From NCBI GenBank assembly GCA_946406115.1, contig OX291549.1, positions 18,809,901-18,873,900 of the forward strand: a DNA stretch of 64,000 nt, written 5' to 3'. Source of the DNA: Apoda limacodes. Lineage: Eukaryota; Arthropoda; Insecta; Lepidoptera; Limacodidae. The notes below the pieces were generated by a model. The model did not search any database and was not told the DNA's origin. It saw nothing but the letters and a program-made list of their open reading frames with translations. Below, piece after piece: positions 56,600-64,000 of the stretch (positions are counted from its first letter, which is position 1; each line of letters opens with the position of its first letter). The position numbers were made by a program, and so were the translations under genes.

Positions 56600-58100
56600 C
56601 TCCTTGCATCCGGAATTTCCACGGGCAGATAAAAAAACGATGTCGGTATAATATCCACTCCATGGTTGGCCGGTTTTGATTATCGATAATCACATCAATG
56701 ATTTGGATCCGAAGAGAAATCAATTGTGGCCGCTAGTACTTGTGTCAAATATTTTTTGTTGTAAACAATTGTAAGTTGAGATTTTGTGTTTGACTGCATT
56801 CCGTAATAAAAAACCGTTAATAAAAAACAAAATGATAAAAACAGAAAATTCTAAAAATTACAGCATATCGGTATTATTTTATTTTTAAATACATGCGCGC
56901 ATCTATTAAATTTATCTAGAACAAAATTTCCATACAAAAAAATGCCTGGAAGCGCTTAGAACGCCGTGTCGCGTGATCAGTGTTATACAACATCATACGT
57001 TATTAAAAGGGTTCATCCACACGTGCCTATGAAAAGCGGTCCGGATGCCCGGAGAAACAAGAGCAAGATCCGGTTGCTTCCGGGTAAAACTCGGGTCGAA
57101 TAATTCCGGATCCTATGTAGTCGATGCAGGTAAAATTCTAATGTTGTCTTGAGCGATGGATTGGATCGGGAATTGTCCAGGGCCATTGTTATCAGCCTAA
57201 TACCGTCTTTTTTCTTATTAAAATATTTTCCTTTGAAGCTGTATAAATACCAAACTTCTAAATTTACGTAATCAAAAAGTACAGCCATTTATGCCGCATA
57301 TTTGAACACTTTCAAATTAGTTAAATTAATTTTTTTATTGGGGAAAAAATGATCCTTCTGAGTGACCCTATCGATTAATGTCATAAAGTATTTTTCATCA
57401 CACTTACTCGTAAACAGTGTCATTACTGCATTAGGCAGGCTAAGCAGGTGCTTAGACCTTTATTACTTCCACGGAAACTTTTTTTTGTAAATTATACTTT
57501 TCTCAAAGCAAAGAACACGTCCATGGAACTCACGGGCGGTAATGTGCGCCTATTCTATTAAGTATGTGTAAAATCTTCCTGTTCAAAATAAACTACGCGC
57601 ACACTTCAAGCGATCAATTAAAAGTTTTAACTGCAGCCAAAGCTTTTTTACTCATAGAGATCTCATAAAGAATTCTCTTGATATCTAGCGCCATCTGGCG
57701 CTTTCCCACCTTTTCAATTGTGTTTTGGCGTGTTCATTTATTTATTAACCATATATTTTTATTTATTTACTCGCAAATGTGATGGAAAAAAAATTACAAA
57801 CTCGAGTCATTAAATAAATAAATAGCCTCTCGTTTGTTATTTTTTCCTTGCCACCCTATAAAATACACAATGTACTATTATATTTCACAGGTCTGATTCC
57901 TAGCTCAAAATATTTTAATCCAGTTTTAATGTAGAAAATAATATTTGCTTTTAGTAAAATTTGCTATCATCAATATTTAAAATAGTACTTTCCCACCAAC
58001 CACGGCCTTTCTTTTACATCCAGGTATAAGCTAAGTAATTTAATTTACAATAGAATCGTGAACAACACAATAAATAAAAGACAACAACTAAGTTGTGTTA
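56600..58100. other. Mixed AT-rich DNA with weak repeat traces
   Basis: TACAGCCATTTATGCCGCAT near 57281 is body text of the GGGTTCCGTACC family. The 91-codon minus frame at 57013-57288 includes it and is not judged a gene. A GC-richer stretch at 57030-57130 is unassigned. Confidence 0.4.
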
Positions 58101-58104
58101 CAAT

Positions 58105-58480
58105 AGTCGAACTCGCGCACGTACCGTGCCAACACGAAATTCACGAACCCGACTCGCACTTGACCGATTTTTATTATTTGTTGTTCACTCATACCTACTT
58201 CGGTTTGCATTTAAAGCTGCGTCCTTCCGTTTTTATGATAGAGCAAAACCTACCAAAACATTACTCTTGTATTCTTCCATACAAAAAAACATACAAAAAT
58301 ATTTTACTTGTATGCTTCCATACACGAGCATGCGCGTATACAGAGGGGGTGATTTGGATGTCGTATCCCCGAAATCTTTGAAATTTAAAATATTCCGATG
58401 CACTTTTTCGGCGCATTCAAAACTTGCCGCCCCGCCACCGTCCGCGTCGTCGGCGCCCCGGACGGACAAGGATCTTTGAA
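58105..58480 (+). mobile_element. GGGTTCCGTACC-related repeat fragments
   Basis: CGAACCCGACTCGCACTTGA followed by CCGATTTTT at 58145-58175 is a family tail. CCAAAACATTACTCTTGTAT and CTTCCATACAAAA at 58252 recur near 59850 and 62640 and belong to a linked dispersed repeat. Overlapping frames on both strands are by-products of local GC content near 58420-58460. Confidence 0.5.
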
Positions 58481-59700
58481 TTAGACTACTACTTTGCTTA
58501 TGCCTAAACACTCGCGTTGAGTCGGTCAGCCCCTTATGGTTTACTTTGGCCGGTGTCGCGATAGGCTCGTGTCGCCGAAAGTTTTTGTCCGATACTTACA
58601 AGTGCCGCACACAAGCCTCTCGTTGTCGGCGAGGTTGCTAGATGAACTTAATACCAAACAAGGGAAAAACTAGTTTTCTACGGTGCAAGTACCTACATAT
58701 ACTTACCTTAACGGATCCTCAACTACATTGAATCAAAACACTAGGTTCAAACAACAATGCTCATTTGTATTATTTTTACGCCTTTTTTTTACCTTTAAAG
58801 CAAAATATTAATTATACTTTTGCATTTTAGGCTAATTTGCAGAAAAACCTCAAAGAACTGTTAGTTTTTTACATAGCAATAATTAAATAAGATTGATTTT
58901 AACTTACAAGTGGGTAAAATAAAAACAGAACCAGTACTATTTCGGTATTTTTGTCATACCGAACACCGAACAAGGCGGTGCAATATCAAATACCTGGCAA
59001 CCCTGGTTGCCGGGCGCGCAAGTGCGAATTTAAACAATGGAGACGTGTTTTTGCTGGTTCATTTTTTAAAATAAGTCTGGTAGGATTCGACGACTTGCAG
59101 CAGTGTTATTCAGCAGAAGACCTGTGAAAAATTATGCATCAAAGACATATAGAGGATGAATTGAAAACAATGAGCAAGTAACGGCGAGCAAAGTTGTAAA
59201 AGTTTTCAATTAACGCTCCAAGAAATTGGTTCCATTATTGGCGTGATGCTAAATTGATCTAATTTCCAACAGACTTTCAGAGCTTCGAAAGAAGGCTGAA
59301 AAATAATTAAATAAAAAAAAAAAGCGAGCAAGTCAGCCATTCATTTAGTTATTTAAGGAACAATGTTGAACCAACGTCTTACAGGGTTGGCGCTACTGAG
59401 TATTCATAGGACTTTTAATGTAGATCCTGCAGCAGTTGTGCGCAGATTTACGGTCTCACACAACAGAAGGTTAATATTATAGTATATTGAATTGCAATTG
59501 CAATTGTAAGATTTTTTTAAATCTGTAATAAAGGATTTTATTGCAACAATTACTAGGTTTTCGTACAACATCGTAGTAATCATAAAGGTTAATAGGTACC
59601 TACAATAAAATAATCATTATGTTAGCAGTAAGGTAAAATTCCTTTGAATTTTTCTAATTTTACAAATGAATGCTAACTATTACAACATCATGCGTAAGTG
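58481..59700. other. Unassigned DNA
   Basis: No frame, RNA or family-assignable repeat was found. An A-rich run at 59305-59325 could be the tail of an unrecognised retroelement. Confidence 0.35.
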
Positions 59701-60062
59701 ATAATTATTGTGCACACACTGCATTGATTGATTGACCTATACCTAATGTCGCAACGCAACCTATTTTACCGCAGGCTGGCACGGCACTGTTCATCCCCCC
59801 CCGAATACAAATCCTGTCTACGCGCCTGTACACAAGAAATACCAAAACATTGTTCTTGTACATAAGTATGCCTCCATACGAAAAATATATTTTGGTAATT
59901 TGTGCTCTATTATGAATTTCGCACTTAGGAAATTCACCATAAGACATATTTTTTTAAAAATTAAACTTATATCTACTTCGGTCTAAAATACAGAGCCCTA
60001 AATCGAACAGACAGGCAGGTAGTAATAGGAATCCGTTGGCGAGGAGGAATACGGAACCTTAA
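59701..60062 (-). mobile_element. Repeat fragment with GGGTTCCG-like head, minus
   Basis: The right end in reverse reads AAGGTTCCGTATTCCTCC, CAACGGATTCC and CTGCCTGTCTGTTCG, a decayed head. The left part shares the TTGTTCTTGTA and CTCCATAC text with 58.25 kb. Confidence 0.5.
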
Positions 60063-60479
60063 AGAATATATTGCTATTTTAGATTGCTTTCAACGAGCAG
60101 GACCATAACGTAAGTCCATAAAATTCTTAAAAATAAAAATGTGTTTTTTCAAATAATAAGGAACCACAAAGATAACCTCACATTTACTTTAACGAAGCCA
60201 GTGAGTTTTTGTGCAAAATAAGCTCAGTAGTAGGGATTTTGCAAGATACTAAAAACAAATATGAGATGAAAAACAGAAAAGAGCATTAACATAGCTGTCT
60301 TTTCAATAAACCTTACCTTGACGTAAAAACATGCAAAGGATCAGTCTTTGTCCTAAATACACACTCCTAAATCCCCTTCTCGACTTTAACACGGTTGTTA
60401 TCAAAGAATAAAAACCGGTACTTAGGTAGGTATATACGCGCTAGGCCAAGTCAGAAGCTTTATTGGTGGCTTGAAAACT

Positions 60480-60605
60480 CTGACAGTCGAATGGCCACTA
60501 GCTCGACAACGTCCGCCACTCTGCGCTAGGCCAATGTGGTGGACTTTGGCTTAAACCTCCTTCTTCGAGGAGAGACTTGTGCCCCTGGAGTTGGACGCAT
60601 AACAC
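60480..60605 (+). mobile_element. LINE/SINE 3'-tail-like fragment
   Basis: CTAGCTCGACAACGTCCGCC, GCCAATGTGGTGGACT and GAGGAGAGACTTGTGCCCCT resemble a common lepidopteran retroelement 3' tail. A doubled relative is at 30575-30765. Confidence 0.6.
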
Positions 60606-61384
60606 AGTATATCTAGTAAGTTTTCTTTCGAAGATCATGTTCGGTCAAGGATAATATAGCGAGAAAGTGCTATTTTTGTCATAACCTGTCACACTTACGC
60701 ACCGTCATAATTTTGTTAACCATGCGGGATTACTTACCTAAAAATTCTTACTTTTAGTTGAAAACCATTTACAGCCTTTAATAAAGGATTATTTTTGAAG
60801 AGTTGATTCTCATGAAACAAAATACAATGTATTGTCTGACAAATGTAATTATTATGCTTGCATTTCCCTTGGCTATTTGTGTTTGCGAATTTGTATACAC
60901 TATATTCGGCAAATATTTGACAAAAACGCAAATAAGGAATACACGACTATATGACATGGAGCGAAATAGCGAAGTACCTAAATATTATGCCAATACGCAA
61001 ACACGAATAGCCAAGTGAAGTGCCAGCATACGTTTAGATACTTCAAGGTTGTTTTTTTTAATATACATTTAACGTATAATATATATGTATATATCTTTTT
61101 TTGTTAGAGGCTACAGAAGAGTGGCAGACACTTTGTGTCACAAAATAAAATGAACAAAAACTTTAGGACACTCCACTGGTACAAAGTGCTCATACACTTT
61201 CACATCAAAATTTTAATAATATTTCAGACAAAGCCCGCTCTGACTGGCTTCCACAAAACACATATACCCATAAATTGTCTTCACACTATAATGTCACTCA
61301 AAGCAGTGTATGCTTGGCTTCAGAGAAGCTGTTGGTATTGGCCTCGAGGTTGCAATATACTGTCCTCACAGAAGTAGGGTTCTG
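60606..61384. other. Unassigned DNA with a 71-codon frame
   Basis: The frame 60803-61018 (+) starts MILMKQNTMYCLTNVIIMLA and has one strong hydrophobic segment followed by a polar tail, as a small membrane protein would. There is no homology I recognise and a minus frame overlaps it, so it is left as a possibility only. Confidence 0.25.
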
Positions 61385-61865
61385 TCGCACTTCCCCCAAC
61401 CTCAACCCCTCGCCTAAAAAAAAGCTCACCAACTTTTTTTTTCTGCTTTGTACGACTCGCGCTTGACCACTCTCAAAACATCGTTGGTTCTGGCGCACGA
61501 CTCTCCAACCCCAACCCCTCGCCTAAAAACTTTTCTGCCCCCCGCACGACTCGCGCTTGACCACTCTCAAAACATCGTTGATTCTGGCGCGCTACCCTCC
61601 AACCCCAACCCCTCGCCTAAAAAATTTTCTGCCCCCCCCCGCACGACTCGCGCTTGACCACTCTCAAAACATCGTTGGTTCTGGCGCACTACCCCCCAAC
61701 CTACTCCAACCTCCAACCCCAACCCCTCGCCTAAATTTTCTGCTTTGTACGACTCGCGCTTGACCACTCTCAAAACCACCCCCTGTGTCTGGGGTGTGGC
61801 TACTCGCGCTTGATCACTCTCAAAACCACTCCCTGTGTCTGGGGCTATGTCGACTCACGCTTGGC
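61385..61865. repeat. GC-rich tandem array with CGACTCGCGCTTGACC core
   Basis: The core ACGACTCGCGCTTGACCACT recurs at 61452, 61546, 61643 and 61749 (spacing 94, 97 and 106 bp), then two shorter units about 50 bp long follow (cores near 61802 and 61853). The long units contain AACATCGTTGGTTCTGGCGC and CCAACCCCAACCCCTCGCC. The core resembles the GACTCGCACTTGACC tail of the GGGTTCCGTACC family, so the array may have grown from such a tail. Frames in it are artefacts. Confidence 0.92.
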
Positions 61866-62675
61866 CAAAACTACTGCGTGACGTCACAGTGGCTCCTGTG
61901 TATAACTTGTCTCTAGTTTTGTTATGTAATTACATCATTATCGTAATGGGTTATCATGTTTTTCCCCGTTCATAATAAAGTTATTCCTATTTAATTACAA
62001 TGATGTTGGTGGTGACATTCCAAAAACTAGTCCCCCGAGGGTGTATCTCAAGATTTTAGGGGTGTGTCCACTCACGCTTTACAAAAACTTAACCTGGAGA
62101 CGTGTCGGTTCACGCTTGATATGACTTGACATGTTATACCTACAGAAAACCTTCAATTCAAGTCGGTCGAAGTTTAAAGAGAAAAGCTGATAATAGTGTT
62201 AAAGATTTACAACTAGCATCGACGTCAACATGATTCTATGCTCAGCACTTACGATCTAAGAAACACAAATAGAAATGTCTTATTCCTAATCATAATTTAC
62301 TTTATGTGTCTGTTATATCACTTGTGAAGTATTTATAGCATCAATTGAAGAATCAATACTATTTTATTATTCATGCAGATTTTGATCAGGAAACAAAAGA
62401 TTTAAAAAATTCTTTTGAATTTTTAAATTTGTCTATTAGGAATTGGATAAAAATTGGTGAACTAAAAATATTTAGTATGTTTTAATTACTGTTTAGTTCT
62501 TAATGTTTTTGCAGACGGGTTTTTTATTTATTTAATTATTTATTTCTTATTATGTATTGTTTCAGAATAAGTCGTTTAAAGTTTCAAACTTCTATGTAGG
62601 TATTATAATTTTAACGATAGTCCAAAAATAACAAAAAACTGTTCTTGTATGGTCTTCATTCCTTCCTATCTTAAA
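61866..62675. other. Unassigned DNA with diverged array cores
   Basis: GTCCACTCACGCTTTACAAA near 62068 and GTTCACGCTTGATATGAC near 62109 look like remote extra units of the preceding array. The rest is AT-rich and unassigned. Confidence 0.4.
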
Positions 62676-62960
62676 TTTTTGCATTTGGTATTTTTATTAC
62701 TTTTATGAAATTCGCCACAATAACATACGTATATATTATACTTTATAGACTAAACTTTGGTGTGAAAATTTTTTGCATTTGTTATTTTTATTTACCTTTA
62801 TGAAATTCGCCATAATAACATATGTATATATTATACTTTATAGACTAAACTTTGGTGTAAAAGATTTTTGCTTTTGTTATTTTAATTACTTTTATGAAAT
62901 TCACCATGATAACATATTTATATATTATACTTTATGGACTAAACTTTGGTGTAAAAGATA
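62676..62960. repeat. 94-95-bp tandem repeat, 3 copies
   Basis: Units start near 62676, 62770 and 62865. Each has GCATTTGGTATTTTTATTAC or a variant, ATGAAATTCGCC, then ATATATTATACTTTATAGAC and TAAACTTTGGTGT. Units are about 90% identical by eye. A minus-oriented GGGTTCCG-type head (to about 63040) follows directly. Confidence 0.95.
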
Positions 62961-63040
62961 GAACCCATTAAAGTTCGGACAGACAGGCAGCGTAGGCTTA
63001 ATAATAGGGTTCGTTGGTAAATTTGGGTACGTAACTTTAA
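62961..63040 (-). mobile_element. GGGTTCCGTACC-family head fragment
   Basis: In reverse: TACGTACCCAAATTTACCAA, CGAACCCTATTATTAAGCC, CTGCCTGTCTGTCCGAAC. Confidence 0.65.
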
Positions 63041-63744
63041 GCCCAACATAACTTAGGCAGCAGTGATACTGTGACGTGAGTAAAATGTATCGAAATGAAG
63101 GTAAATATGATCTCGTCCCATCACTTTGCACCTGCTTAATAAAACCCGCAAAAAGGGACAGTTAATTAAACCCTATATACCCTTTTTAAAAGGTTCGCAC
63201 TTTGATCAGGGTCTGTCACTAAACAAACTTTTTTTAAAATTGATACAAGAGTAATTACTCTTCAAAGCGAAAATAAATTTGTTTCATACAGGGTTTTTAC
63301 CTTGCGCTGTCAAAACTCATTACATTTCCATTTTATTATTATAACTTAATTACAAAACATTAATGACTTAAGCTTTAGCCCAAATTGGGCAGGCAATTAT
63401 GAGCAATAAATGCGTACTAATCCCTATAGGCCCAAATTAGGAAAACACGTTTACAAATGTTATTTTCCTATAAAGGTGAAAGTTTCATCAAAAAATTATA
63501 TTTCATCTCTAAAGTCTCATACTTATCAATAATAATAAAAACGCACACATACACAACTGGAAACCCTGTATTATGATGACCAGAAACAGCCACATCACAA
63601 ATTAAATAAAAACACATTAAAGACCACCGGACTCTTAATGTAGTAATTAAGAGCGCATTACTCATGGTACCAAGAGATGACAGGTCAAATTTGATCATAT
63701 GCCATAACATTTTATCAGCTTATTTTGATCAAATGCTCACATAT
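63041..63744. other. AT-rich DNA, nothing recognised
   Basis: No gene-like content was seen. Confidence 0.45.
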
Positions 63745-63915
63745 GCCTCTTCCGTGGCGCGCCACTTCTGGCGGTCCTCTGCCTTTCGCATCCAGCTGCC
63801 ACCTTTTAAGGGCTTCGGTCCATCGAGCTACAGGGCGTCGCACGCTTCGCTTTCCGATACACCGCCTCCACTCTGGCACACGTCTGCTCTGTTGGCTTTT
63901 TTGCAGTCTTTGGTG
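63745..63915 (-). pseudogene. RTE-like LINE, C-terminal fragment
   Basis: GGCGCGCCACTTCTGGCGG, CGCATCCAGCTGCCACC and CACACGTCTGCTCTGTTGG match, in the same orientation, the 8205-8350 part of the RTE-like remnant. Plus-strand frames of 72-105 codons over it are shadows. Confidence 0.7.
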
Positions 63916-64000
63916 TCACCCACGCGAATTTTTCCGTATTTGACCCCCTTAAACAATAATTTTCTAAAAAAAAAAGCTTAAACACGTAATAACATTTTTG

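Noticed and set aside
57013..57288. 91-codon minus-strand frame
   Set aside because: It overlaps body text of the GGGTTCCGTACC family and shows no protein family features.
61448..61763. Proline-rich protein frames on both strands
   Set aside because: They arise from a C-rich tandem array; frames repeat with the array and change between units.

Overview
The window looks like a gene-poor piece of a moth or butterfly (lepidopteran) nuclear genome. It is strongly AT-rich, no open reading frame has the length or content of a cellular gene, and it is packed with repeat families known from Lepidoptera. These are elements ending in GGGTTCCGTACC and GAGTCCGACTCGCACTTGGC, Helitron-like elements with TCCTACTAATATTATAA and CTAG ends, tRNA-related SINEs, RTE-like and Jockey-like LINE remnants, and many short inverted-repeat elements (MITEs). 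The assignment to Lepidoptera rests on recognising these families; no species can be named. No rRNA gene, CRISPR array, origin or prokaryotic feature was seen. All identities were counted or estimated by eye.

Layout. 0-15.7 kb: AT-rich DNA with a 44-bp minisatellite (1.17-1.52 kb), RTE-type LINE remnants on the minus strand (1.86-2.11 and 8.18-8.96 kb, the second with an FADD polymerase box), SINE pieces, a long-armed MITE (11.2-11.45 kb) and a 36-bp minisatellite that keeps a false 161-codon frame open (12.89-13.26 kb). 15.8-50.7 kb: an old duplication. Three block pairs occur in the same order: A1 (15.76-26.17), I1 (31.90-32.44), C1 (33.17-37.38), then A2 (37.72-42.49), I2 (43.28-43.83, inverted), C2 (47.96-50.64). 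A1 and A2 are about 85-95% identical where alignable, while C1 and C2 are clearly more diverged. Differences between copies date several insertions: a 2.4-kb foldback, an 0.89-kb inverted-repeat element and a GC-rich poly(A) retroelement are in A1 only, a Helitron is in C1 only with an empty site in C2, and a 66-bp tandem expansion is in A2 only.

50.7-64 kb: a Jockey-type LINE with an internal deletion (51.77-52.77 kb), several MITEs and foldbacks, a cluster of CCGAGA/TCTCGG palindromes (56.47-56.55 kb), a GC-rich tandem array (61.39-61.86 kb) and a 95-bp triple repeat (62.68-62.96 kb).

How the parts work together. No pathway or operon is present; the content is mobile DNA at several nested levels. 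The points most worth following are 5S rRNA-derived modules carried by several elements (one inside a 1.55-kb inverted-repeat transposon), a 163-bp core that is 96% identical between inverted copies whose flanks are only about 78% identical, and a 197-bp indel-free patch shared by A1 and A2. If a host gene is here, only short exons or regulatory DNA could be visible.
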